Source of the DNA: Gastrodia elata
Lineage: Eukaryota; Streptophyta; Magnoliopsida; Asparagales; Orchidaceae
Length of the DNA: 64,000 nt
Assembly (NCBI GenBank): GCA_016760335.1
Contig: CM028682.1
Coordinates: 10,195,501-10,259,500 of the forward strand
Reading direction: 5' to 3'
Of the stretch, positions 1 through 10,089 are shown in pieces. How positions within the stretch are numbered: position 1 is the stretch's first letter; every line of letters starts with the position of its first letter. Made by a program: the position numbers and the translations under genes. Below the pieces are notes generated by a model. That model searched no databases. It saw only the letters and a list, made by a program, of their open reading frames with translations, and was not told where the DNA came from.

Positions 1-766
1 GAGTACAGCCTTTCACCCTCAAATAGATGAACAGACTGAGAGGGTAAACCAAGTACTTGAAGATCTTCTTCGTTTAAGCATATTAGACTTTTGCGGTAGT
101 TGGGAATATCACCTTCTATTAGTGGAGTTTGCATACAACAACAGCTATCAGTCTTGTATTGAAATGGTCATATATGAAGTCTATATGGCAGAAAGTGTAG
201 CACATTATTGCCCTAGACCAAAGTAAGGAGCATTCAATTATACGAACCCGATCTAGTTGAAGAGACTAATAAGAAAATTCATTTGATAAAGAGCAAGTTG
301 CTACAGCTCTAGATCAACAAAAGAAATATCATGATGTTAAGCATTGAATGATAGAATTTCAAATCGGAGATGTGGCGTATTTAAAAATGAGCCCACTCAA
401 AAGCATATATCATTTTAGCGTGGCTGGTAAGTTAAGCCCAAGATACGTTGGACCCTTTGAAGTATTAAAGCGAGTTGGAAATTTTGTATACAAGTTAAAA
501 CTTCCAAAATATTTGGCGACAGTACACAATGCATTCCACGTATCTTCACTCTATAGATGCTTACAAAATCCATCACATCAGCTATCCATACCTTCCGTTG
601 AAATTCAGTCAGACTTATCATTCAGAGAAAAACCTATCAGAATTATAGTTCAGAATAATCGCCAATTAAGAAATCGATGCATACCCATGATAAAGATTAT
701 GTGGCAAAATTATAGTGCCAAAGAAGCCACTTGGCAAAGAGAAAATACTATACAAAAAATATCATA
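1..766 (+). pseudogene. Ty3/gypsy (Tekay-like) pol 3' end: integrase C-terminus and chromodomain
   Basis: The first bases encode the integrase catalytic end (STAFHPQ, then QTERVNQVLEDLLRL, which holds the third acidic residue of the DD35E triad). A broken stretch around 170-345 is followed by an open frame from 348 with the GPF/Y module (LSPRYVGPFEV) and the HNAFHVSSLYRCL block. It ends in a chromodomain-like tail (IMWQNYSAKEATWQREN). This order is typical of plant chromoviruses, where the chromodomain directs integration to heterochromatin. The frame is interrupted near 200-345, so it is a pseudogene. The rest of pol lies left of the window. A PPT and LTR follow directly, which fixes the strand. 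The assignment to Ty3/gypsy is secure; the Tekay/Del lineage is inferred from the chromodomain and the long LTR. Confidence 0.9.
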
Positions 767-854
767 AACTATTTAAGAACCCAGGTAAATTCAATCTTCT
801 TATTGTTTTTTTTTTTACTTTAAAATATAATGTGATGTCGAGGACGACATCATT

Positions 855-870
855 TTTAAGTAGAAGAGTC
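855..870 (+). other. Polypurine tract (PPT) of the first gypsy element
   Basis: A purine-rich stretch (AAGTAGAAGAGTC) lies immediately before the TG of the LTR at 871. It follows the motif GATGTCG-GACATCAT, which precedes the PPT in the two other Tekay-like elements of this window (8430-8455 on minus, 30740-30760 on plus). Plus-strand DNA synthesis starts at such tracts. Confidence 0.7.
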
Positions 871-1307
871 TGTAATGACCCAAGTCATTACTAGGATAAT
901 TATGACTAAACTCGACTCAAAAAATATGATCCTGAGTGACTTTAAAATTAGGGCAAACTAAAAATAGTGTTGCATAAAGTATATTCTTAAGATCATAATG
1001 CCCAAGTTTGGGAGCAATCTGGATAGCAAATTCTTCTAAATTAATTTGAAAATTATTTAAATTCAATAAATTAGGAAAATTAAATACAAGTCCAAATTCA
1101 TCGATTTTAGTATTGTTGGATTAATAATATTATAAAAATATTACACAAAAAGTTTCATCGAATTTTGAGCTTCGAATTGACCATAATTAATATTTGAAGT
1201 TTTTATCTTCAAATATTAATATAAAATAAAATATTGCTCTGAATTCAGAAGTTTTTGTGCGAGTATGCTTGTCTCATCAAGATGCACATCCTTGTCAAGT
1301 TTTGTTA
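871..1307 (+). repeat. LTR 'A', 5' part (3' LTR of the first gypsy element)
   Basis: Begins TGTAATGACCC after the PPT and aligns along its length with the reverse complement of the solo LTR at 20690-21151 (for example both carry TTTGGGAGCAATCTG). The LTR is interrupted at 1307 by LTR B and resumes near 6396. The terminal 8-bp arms GTAATGAC and GTCATTAC form a hairpin (see findings). Confidence 0.8.
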
Positions 1308-2240
1308 TGTAACAACCCTAGGTTGTTACCCTAGCTAAAACTAAATTAATTAAGCTAAACCAAGGTTTGATTTTGACTCCATTAGATTCAATGGGTCATT
1401 TAAACCTAAACCTAGAAGTTTGAAATCAATTGAAGCTCAATTGGAAAATTTGGTATTTTTGGCTATTTTTAAGTCCTGAAAAATACCTAAATTATTTTGA
1501 TCTCTAAATTAAAATTTGAATTCATTTTTGAATTTCTCATACCCAAATTAGCTAATGGTGAATTTTTGGGAATTTGTGGAGCTCATTTGGTCCTAAATTG
1601 GATATAGGAATTAATAAAATAATTAAATTAATTTTAATTAATTAATTAATAATTTTATTTAATTCATTAAAATTACTATTATGATTTGCTGTCGGGACCA
1701 CGGCAGATCCACTGTGGGGTCCCGACAGCGGCGCGCAATTTCGAGCCAACGGGATCTCCAGCATGCATCTTGGCGCAGCCGTGCAGCGACGCATTCCGTC
1801 CTCGCCGTGATCTGATCATGGCCGCTCGATCAAGAAATTTGATCCAATGGCATTCCACGCCCCGTCTTAAGAAAACTTCGATGGAGCGTTGGATCGCTTC
1901 AGTTAGATCCAACGGACCATTCAAGATCTCCGCATCAGACCGTTCAAATCCAACGGCTTCTTCATCTGATGGCAGAGGACAGCTCCCCGCTGTTCACCTT
2001 CGTCCCCCGCGCGATCCCCAGCCCGGCAGAGGAGATTCACGAAAATTCACCACGTCAGGTTTGTCTGCCACTCCCCCACTCCTCGTCTGCAGACCGTTAG
2101 CATCTTTCTGGTAAGGGCCGAACCTAGGGAGCTGGGTAGGCTATCCAGGCCAGTCCATTAGAAGGCGTCTAAGTGAACTCCTCGGCCGAACCTATTTCTT
2201 GAACCTCAGCTATGGATTCTTTCCCCCAGAGCCCCTTGGC

Positions 2241-2250
2241 CTATAAATAG
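2241..2250 (+). promoter_or_regulatory. TATA box of LTR 'B'
   Basis: CTATAAATAG lies in the GC-rich part of the LTR, about 0.93 kb from its 5' end. The same decamer occurs on minus at the equivalent place of the LTR at 10769-15827, and TTATAAATAG in LTR D. Transcription would be expected to start some 25-35 bp downstream, defining the U3/R border. This is inference from position and conservation. Confidence 0.6.
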
Positions 2251-5200
2251 TGATCCCACAGTTCAGTGAGCTCGTTTGCTCACTGAAACTCTCGGGAATC
2301 CTCCCTTTTCCCTGCTGGTGTCCATTGAAGCTGCTGCCGTTCCAGGAGATTTTCAGAGCTACGCCTGCTGATAGAGGGTGTGGTCTGGCATTCAGACCCC
2401 CTTGCCGAGCTTCTGCAACCTTCTGGAACAATCCAGCCCAGCTGCATTGCCTCCTTCGCTGCGAGTTGTTGAACTGAGGTACAGCCTTCTTCCGTTTCCT
2501 GTCAAGCTGGAATTCAGCTCTCTTATCGCCTCTTCACAAGCCTAGATGCTGAGTAGGATCTTACCTGATCTCCTCCGCGATCGATCGAGCGGAAAGCATA
2601 GTCTGGCAGTTACCCAGACGAAGGATTCGTAGTCTGAGCGCACAGCCAGATGAAATTCTGGTTCGTCAAATGCGACGTGTCCAGTTGGAATTAATAGTCT
2701 AGCTAGTACTAGGAACGCTTGGACAATAATTGTGAGCTGGTATCGCGGTTTGAGCCCAACCAGATCGATCGATTCGACTAGAATCGATCGATCCAGTCAC
2801 GGGTCTAGACGGCAGAAAACGTCGAGTAGCACCCCGGCGATCTGGGCCATCTCAGGATCCCTTGTTGCGCCCTATCGCTCCCTCTTCAATCCCTGAACGT
2901 GTAGGGATCAAGATATCGACGGCTCGTGGACTCAATGAGGAGAATTATCTCCTCACATGTGCGCCAGCTAAAGCATTTTGGTCGAATAGGCATCTAGTGA
3001 TCTAGGGCTTTCCAGTTAGGGTTTCTTAGTTCAATCGACGCGTCTGAGGTCAGGGAACGTGTAGCCATCAAGATCAGGGCCTGGTGTGGCTTGTGCGCGG
3101 TGAATTTGGTGACGGAAGGTAACTCTAGGGTTTGGTCCGCAGGCGCAGTCGGGGAAGAAGAAGAAGAGGATTTTGGGCCGGGCCGAGCCTCCGACCCGCG
3201 TCTTTTTATTTGGGCCGCGGATTATTATCAAATTATTAAATAACATTTTTAATAGTTTTGAATTTAATAAATCAAATCCTAAAGTTCTGATTTAAATAAA
3301 AATACAGAATGAATTAATTAAATAACTTTAATTATACAGATTCAAATGGTATGATCCAATATACTATTTGAATCAAAAAAATTCAAGGAATCTAAATATA
3401 AAATAAAATTCCAAATCCAATGGTTGGATTAAAAATTATTTGCCACACTTCCTCTATTCTTAAATAAATCATATAAAATCATTTAATTGTCCAATTTATG
3501 AGTTTAAGGGCTCTGATGGCTCCTTGTACCATGAGGAACAATTCCAGACCCTTAAGATTAATTTTGGATAATTAATTTTTTTAATCACTCATTAATCACC
3601 CTAATCAAGGATTAGTGAATTAAACCCTAATTAAGCCTCTGATTTGGGTGGGAATGGTTCTTAACATCATATTAGACCTACTATAACCTAGGTGTAAGGT
3701 TGGATTGCCCTAAAGTGCCTTAATTTCACTAATCACCCTAAGTGGCTTAATTAAGTGATTAGTGCTAATTAAGATCATTTAGGTCATCAAAACCTAAGAT
3801 AAGGGTGTTTCCCACTTCATTTAGTCATATGAAATAATTTAAAATAGAATAGAACAAATTTGGACAATAAAACCCTAAAATCCCAAATTTAGCCTTAAGA
3901 GGGGCATTTTGGTCATTTTGACTAAAATGTGATTTAGTGTTCTCTAAAGATTGAAAAATTTCAGTAAACTATTCTAAGGTGGATTGGAAGTGTTCTCTGA
4001 AATCTTAGAATAATAATAGTGCTAATGTAATCATGAATCCATGAGATCTTCATTAAATCCTTAATTAAGATACTTAAATCTTAAGCATTCCTTATAAAGA
4101 TCATTGGACCTTAACTTAATTAAGTGTAATAATTGAAATGGTGAGTTATCTCATTATTGAGTTCCGTTAAGATAATATAAGAGTTAAGTGTTAAAAGAAA
4201 AGGAACTGGAAATGTCTAAGTAAAATTCTTAGCTTAAGATCTAAAGTGATCAAAACTCCGACCCTTAGATCTTAAGTGACCTAAGAAAGTCAAAATGGGT
4301 TCAATGTTAATCTAATACTTGAAATTGTCAATTCTAACCTTAATAAGCTCCTTATAATTAATTATTAAATTAGGTTCTAAAGAAAATCATGAATGGAAAC
4401 TCTTAAGTCAAAACCCTAACTAGAAGTCTAAAGTGATCAAACTCAGATCTTTAGATCTTAAGATCTTAGACTTAGATTTTCAATTTGAATCAAATCACCA
4501 TCAATTGAAATTCTTTAATGATTGATTGTTTAATCTTTTGAGACCTTTCATGTGGGTATAGGATGATTCAATCAATAAGATAATGAAATTATCTTAAAGA
4601 TTGAATATAGATCTTAAATTCTTAAGTTCTTAATTTATTATTTTATCTTATAATCAGTAGAATAGCCTTTCACTAAGATCTTAGTTCCTGAATCTTTCAA
4701 CTTATAGGATTCCTTACCTTCAATTAGGTATTAAGTGAGGAACCTAGATCCTATATAGAATATCACCTCGGATTTGGAATCTGAACTCAACATAGGGTTT
4801 AAGTTCTAAATTCTTAAATCTTGATTTAATTAATCAAGAGTTGGGTAAGAGAGTAAAATACTCATAAAATTAGGTCATTGAGTTGCTTATTTAAACTATA
4901 TAGTCATCACATGATTTTTGGATTAGAACTTGTTAAGTTCTAATATTTGACTTTAAGGACGTAAATTTGAGATGTTACTCGATAGCTGGATATTGGAGAT
5001 CCTAAGCTTGTATATTCTCAGAGTAGTTAGATTTGGTAATTAGACAACAACAGATATCACATAAGTCTAGATTGAGTCTCTTGCTTACTTTGACTAGAGT
5101 GCTTTGCATACCTTCGATTTTGAGCTTTAGCCCTTGAGCATAGTAGGAAAACTTAGGATGATGTATCATAAGCTAGTATTGAATTTGCATATCATTCAGT

Positions 5201-5496
5201 TTTGTTTTGACATAGTAGTAGAATATGACCTAGTTTAGTCTACCTCTTCAGTAGTAGTATTGTATAGACTGGACTCAGACCTAGCATATTTGGATGGCTA
5301 GGCTGGGGATTGATTGATTGATTGATATTGGAGGCCCTGTATGGCCTATTGGCTGGTATGGCAGTACTAGGACTTAGGCATATTACTACTTTAGCTGTAT
5401 TGTATTGTTTTGGTTTCTGGTTTGCTTTGCCACATGCTTCAGTGGTCTTATTTTTGTATTGGCTTGCTTTGCCACATGTCTCAGTGGCTTTATATG

Positions 5497-5497
<1 letters not shown>

Positions 5498-5539
<42 letters not shown>
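5498..5539. repeat. (TA)n microsatellite
   Basis: An uninterrupted run of TA dinucleotides inside LTR B. Long apparent reading frames across it on both strands are artefacts of the repeat. Confidence 0.95.
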
Positions 5540-5540
<1 letters not shown>

Positions 5541-5937
5541 CTTGCTTTTGCCACATACCTCAGTGGCTTTTCTTTTCACATTAATCTGCATATTGTATGT
5601 ATATTTTATGGCTTAGATATATGTATAAATGGCATGTTTAGGATGCTAGAATTTTATTACATTCAATACTTGTGTTCCTTTATACTCCACATGTTTTACT
5701 TCGATCATAATCATGTTTGGATCATGTTTATTCAGCAAGTTGCAGTTATCTCTTTTGCTTTTAACCTTACCTTGCTTATTTTGAGTCTTGTATGTTACTT
5801 CACATACGTGTTGTATGCTATAAATAGATAGTTTATAGTAACCCCTTTTCTTTCATAGCTCGTTGCACTCTTTACTGCTGCACGTATAGTTAAGTTAAAT
5901 GTAATATCCTTTAATATTCAGTTCACTTTAACTAGCC

Positions 5938-6028
5938 TAAAATGTACTTAGACAATTGTCTAACTGTAACCTCTTTATTTTGTTGGCTGGGGCCCTGGCA
6001 TTTGTGATACCGACAAATGTCAGATTCA
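5938..6028 (+). other. Two conserved hairpins near the 3' end of LTR 'B'
   Basis: Hairpin 1 is a 16-bp perfect palindrome, TTAGACAATTGTCTAA, at 5948-5963. Hairpin 2 pairs GGCATTTGT (5997-6005) with ACAAATGTC (6013-6021) around a 6-nt loop, and follows TTGGCTGGGGCCC. Both recur at the same relative place in the LTRs at 34541-34620 and, decayed, on minus at 60255-60345. They would lie in the R/U5 part of the transcript if the TATA box upstream is used. Confidence 0.65.
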
Positions 6029-6580
6029 GACGTGTTCGTGGGCAGTGTCGCAGAGGAGGAGCTCTTTCAGGAGGACCTTCCAGCTTCTGTTTAGATAGTT
6101 TTGCCTTGTTTATTTCAGTGAGGACGAGAGTCTTTTGTTTTCAGTTATTCATTTCAGTTTGTAATAATTAACTTTCTGGATGTACTTTACTTCATGCATT
6201 GTGATGAGTTACTATATTGCATTTTCTTTCACTACTATATATGATTATGGATGTTACTCTATTTTATATTGCTTCCGCCACTTTAATATTTATATTGAGA
6301 AATGTTATAGCACCTGGTGACAAGTCTTTAACTTAAGTCAGGTTGGATTTACCTAACTTTACTTAAGTTGGGAATTTGCCATTGTTGGAGCACTGTACTT
6401 CTTATTACCAGTACGAGGGCCCCACATGTTATTTTCTAGATAAAAAGGAAAGAGAAAAAGAAGAGATAATAAGGAGGATGAGAAAGCCAATTTTTGAACA
6501 CTCATAGTAATTATGAAGAAGATGATAAATTTGTTCTCATCCAATTAATGGATGAGATGGAAAATTATAAATTAAGAAAA

Positions 6581-6592
6581 AAATATAAATAC
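6581..6592 (+). promoter_or_regulatory. TATA box of LTR 'A'
   Basis: AATATAAATACACC is followed by a C-rich leader (cacccccattcatccc). The solo LTR copy on the minus strand has the equivalent TTTATAAATACC followed by a similar C/T-rich leader, which supports a conserved core promoter. Confidence 0.55.
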
Positions 6593-6872
6593 ACCCCCAT
6601 TCATCCCACCTCTCCCCTTCCTCACTCCTCTTCTCCCCTCAATTTATCATGTCTTCTTGTTCATCCACCAGCTATTCTTTTTGTCGACCTCTAGTAAAGC
6701 CTCATCACAGTAAGATAGAGTAAGAAATGAAAAAGAGATGATAAATTTTCCCTTATTTTTATTTCTTCTTATTTTAATAATAATAATAATGCTATTATCA
6801 TTATTATTATGGTTATTATTAATATTATAACTATTATTATTATTATTATATTTCCATTTATGCAAGAAAAAA

Positions 6873-6992
6873 TTTCTATATATGTATATATTTTTTTAAT
6901 TTCCTTAATTTTTATTTCTGTCGTTTTCTTTTTTTCTATATATGTATATATTTTCTAATTTCTGCAATATTTATTTCTATCATTTTCTTTTT

Positions 6993-7054
<62 letters not shown>

Positions 7055-7091
7055 CTTAATTTCTACAACTTTTATTTTAATCATTTTCTTT

Positions 7092-7141
<50 letters not shown>

Positions 7142-7227
7142 TTAATTTCTACAACTTTAATTTCTGTCATTTTTTTCTATATGTATATATTTCCTAATTT
7201 ATATAACTTTTATTTTAGTCATTTTCT

Positions 7228-7297
<70 letters not shown>

Positions 7298-7372
7298 CTT
7301 AATTTTTGTAATTTTTATTTCAGTCATTTTCTTTTTTCTATATATGTATATAAATATATATATATATATATA
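6873..7372 (+). repeat. Minisatellite of about seven units with expanded (TA)n cores
   Basis: A unit reading TTCTATATATGTATATATT, then a stretch like TTCTAATTTCTGCAA, then TTTATTTCTGTCATTTTC repeats about seven times. Starts are near 6873, 6934, 6993, 7094, 7176, 7230 and 7336. In three units the central TATA-TGTATA has become a long pure (TA)n: 6995-7052, 7095-7139 and 7231-7296. A related LTR at about 58500-58545 (minus) carries a single copy of the unit. Confidence 0.85.
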
Positions 7373-8007
7373 TTATTGCTTATAATAATAAAATTATTAT
7401 TTTTAATATATACAGATAAATAATTAATATAATATTGATATTGATATTTCTCTAAAATAAAATGAAGAATATTATTCTTTTTATTTAATTATTTCATTTG
7501 CAGCCTTTATATCGCTATTAAATTTTGACCCACTTTGATATATTTATATGAAATTTTATGCTCACAATTTGAAATAAATGATCAGAAATTAGTATCATGG
7601 ATTCATTCATATTGATTTCAGGTCTGTACAAACAATACGTTATACCAAAACAGGCTGATATCTGGAGAAATATTGAGACGACACATAGCGGTTGAGGGGA
7701 AATGTGTTGTTAGTCAGAAACCCACATCTCAGAAAGTTAGATAAACATATCTAACTTCTTGATTATTTTGTAACTTTGTCAAGCATAATAAATATTATAT
7801 CTTATTATATTTTATTTCAAAATAAGCATATATCTTAAATATGTATATTGCATTCATAATCATGATACTTTTGCAAGTATATCATACTTAAATATCATAT
7901 TTTATTTGTATATTCTTCTAATGCAGAATCATACTACTTAATATTATATGCAAATTTTGATATCCTACAAACCTTACTTAGACCTTTGTGTCTAATTAAA
8001 TATCCAA

Positions 8008-8415
8008 CCGTCTGATGTATCGATCGTTGACGCGGAACGGCTCAGATTCTCGGACAGGTAACGGCCGAACGCGGAGCGGGGATCATCCGTCGGATCTGGA
8101 TCTCTGGATCTGACGGATGGATCGCGCTACTTACTATGGGTGGATGGGTACTGTCCGATCCTTTGATTGAACCGCGGAACGGCCCAGATGGGTTGATCCT
8201 GAGCGAAGGTGCAATCAGATTTTAATTCTGAGATCAAAATATTTTGGATCTAGACTAGGGCATCTAGACTGATCAAATTGCAAATTTTGACTTAGAGAAG
8301 CCCAATGGACTTCAAATTTTCTAGGTAGGCTTATCTTGATGTTCTAAAAGCAATGATGCTAAAAATTGAATCAATCAACATTTATTTTGCATGATAACAA
8401 CCTAGGGTTGTTACA
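8008..8415 (-). repeat. Truncated 3' LTR of minus-strand Tekay-like element
   Basis: On the minus strand it starts TGTAACAACCC at 8415, just after the PPT. It aligns with the start of the 5' LTR at 15827 (shared text around CATCCGTCGGATCTGG). Relative to that LTR it lacks about 200 bp between 8210 and 8215 (copy 1 positions about 15410-15625). It stops at about 8008 where LTR A begins. Confidence 0.85.
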
Positions 8416-8431
8416 AACTCCCCTACTTAAG
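8416..8431 (-). other. PPT of the minus-strand Tekay-like element
   Basis: Read on minus, TTAAGTAGGGGAGTT directly precedes the LTR start at 8415. It compares with AAGTGGGGAGAGTCTA before the LTR at 30781. Confidence 0.8.
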
Positions 8432-8499
8432 AATGATGTCGTTCTCGACATCATTTTAAGAGAAGACAATTATGAGAGAATATGAGAACATGAGTAAGA

Positions 8500-9434
8500 C
8501 TTTTGAATTTAAAGAGTACCTGGAGTTTCAAAGAGATTGGGGTACTTCTTCCTCATATCTGTCTCTTTCTCCCAAGTAGATTCTTCTAAAGAGCGATTCC
8601 TCCATTGAACCTTTACCATTGGGATGGAGTGATTCCTTAGCTACTTTTGATCATGAGCTAAGATCTTAATCGGCTCTTCTACATAAGAGAGATTTGGCTG
8701 TAGTGATACAGCTGGAAGTTGAATTAAGTGAGATGGATCACAGAGACATCTTCGCAGAGAGGAGATGTGGAAAACATTATGAACTACAGAGAAGTCTTCA
8801 GGAAGCTTTAGTCGATATGCTGCAGAACTAATCTTTTCTAGTATCTCGAAAGGTCCGACGTAGCGAGGACTTAATTTTTCAGCTACACCAAAATGATAAA
8901 CGCCTTTCATTGGGCTGACCTTTAGATACACAAACTTTCCCGCATCAAGATCCAGAGCACGATGATGAGCGTCGTGATATTTACTATGCCGATCCTGAGC
9001 AGCTTTGATTCTTTGCTGGATTAGCTGAATTTTACGATTTGTTTCTTCAACCAATTCTGACCCATAAAGCTGAACACTGCCAGTTTCAGACCATGCTAAT
9101 GGCGTACTGCATTTTCTGCCGTACAAATCTTCATATGGTGCCATACCGATACTTGCTTGGAAACTATTATTGTATGTGAATTCTACAAGGGGAAGGTGAT
9201 CTTCCCAAAAACCTCCAAAGTCTAGAATATAGAGATGAAGGAGATCTTCCATAACTTGATTGACTCTTTCTGTTTGACCATCTGTCTAAGGATGAAAGGC
9301 GGTACTCATGGCTAGAGTAGTCCCCACGTCTTGATGCACCGCTTGCCAAAACTTAGAGGTGAAATGGCTATCTCGATCAGATACGATAGATCTCGGGATT
9401 CCATGGAGTCTGATAATTTCCTTGATATACTCCC
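8500..9434 (-). pseudogene. Gypsy integrase and chromodomain remnant
   Basis: Read on minus, this encodes the second half of a chromovirus integrase: SIVSDRD (second acidic residue), QTERVNQVMEDLL (third), PLVEFTYNNSFQ, the GPF/Y module (LSPRYVGPFEI) and VVHNVFHISSLRRCL. The longest open piece is 8641-9252. An in-frame TAG at 8641-8643 replaces a likely CAG. Beyond it the chromodomain continues in the same frame (VQWRNRSLEESTWEKE, then KKYPNLF) to about 8510. A stop also breaks the STAFHP-QTER stretch near 9290. The HHCC domain and first catalytic Asp are absent because the gene is joined by deletion to gag near 9434. Ty3/gypsy identity is secure. Confidence 0.9.
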
Positions 9435-10016
9435 TTGTGTGAGGTGAAGAAATTCATCTTTTAGGATTGCTTGAGCTGAGGCGGGAATGAAAGCTTCGCA
9501 AAATGCCTCCATGAACATATCCCATGGTATGTCCTCTATCTCAAAGTCCACAAATCTATTATTCCGTTCATTTTCCCACCAATATTCCGCTTCTTCTTGG
9601 AACATATAGGTCACCAGACGAATTGCCTCAGAATTAGGGCATTTAATCAAGGCCAGATTTTTCTCCACTAACTTTATCCATGTTACAGTATCCATGGGGT
9701 TAAATGCCCCGTTGAATGTGGGAGTGCGAAAACGAAAGAAATTGTGTAGAACTCCGTCTCCTGAGTTATAGGAAGAAGATTCGGAGGATTGTTATTTGAG
9801 GGAGAGGATGAGAGATCGTGTCTCCTGCGCTTGTTGCGTATTACTATCAATTAGGGCCTTTATTAAATTGGCCATAAGACTCGATTCTTCATATCCACTT
9901 GACGATGGGATCGTCTTCTTAATAGGAGTGGGAGCAGAAGGGGAACCAGGATTCATAGCTGCAGTTAAGATGCAAATTTTTAGAAAATTTTCATTCATTT
10001 TCAAGTTCTTTCTCAT
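9435..10016 (-). pseudogene. Gypsy gag (capsid-like) remnant, fused to integrase by deletion
   Basis: Read on minus, the frame contains a proline-rich start (MNPGSPSAPTPIKKT, about 9955), then TFNGAFNPMDTVTWI near 9720. The retrotransposon gag core follows: EAEYWWENERN, then WDMFMEAFCEAFIP, then EFLHLTQG. These are the conserved W-W and F-x3-F-x4-P positions of the plant gypsy capsid. After LTQG, where gag should continue to a zinc knuckle and protease, the sequence passes directly into integrase text in another frame. Protease, RT and RNase H are therefore missing. The frame is also interrupted between 9696 and 9792. The element could move only in trans, if at all. Confidence 0.8.
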
Positions 10017-10089
10017 AAGAGAAGATACATGGATACATCAGATTATGAAAACAAGATAGCAAGATATGACATGAGGAAATTCCTAGGGT

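Larger units (their letters stand above)
1308..6395 (+). repeat. LTR 'B': about 5.1 kb gypsy LTR nested inside LTR 'A'
   Basis: Starts TGTAACAACCC with a perfect 9-bp terminal palindrome. The middle is GC-rich (about 1690-3190), followed by long AT-rich sequence with many AATTAA/TTAATT words. Near the 3' end it has the hairpin pair also seen in the LTR at 30781-35070. The motif CCTAAAATGTACTTAGAC and the block TTGGCTGGGGCCC are shared by the two. No PBS or coding sequence follows, so it behaves as a solo LTR. The right boundary is uncertain: TGTTA at 1303-1307 resembles TGTAC at 6394-6398, a decayed target duplication if the LTR ends at 6393. The length is close to the 5059-bp minus-strand LTR at 10769-15827. 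Confidence 0.7.
6396..8007 (+). repeat. LTR 'A', 3' part (truncated), after the nested LTR
   Basis: Positions 7900-7990 match the reverse complement of the solo LTR at 19381-19460 (shared words around ACTTAGACC and TCTAATTAAATAT), so this is the same LTR family read on the plus strand. It holds a TATA box near 6581, a C/T-rich leader at 6595-6660 and an expanded minisatellite. The last few hundred bases expected of the LTR are missing: at about 8007 the sequence passes directly into a minus-strand gypsy LTR. Confidence 0.75.

Noticed and set aside
1686..2114. 142-codon frame on plus with an overlapping minus frame
   Set aside because: Located in the GC-rich U3 of LTR B upstream of its TATA box; no recognisable domain.
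5240..5831. Open frames on both strands with poly-(YI) runs
   Set aside because: Created by reading through the (TA)n microsatellite.
1308..6395. Complete TSD for LTR B
   Set aside because: TGTTA and TGTAC differ in two bases and the LTR right end is not certain; kept as tentative only.
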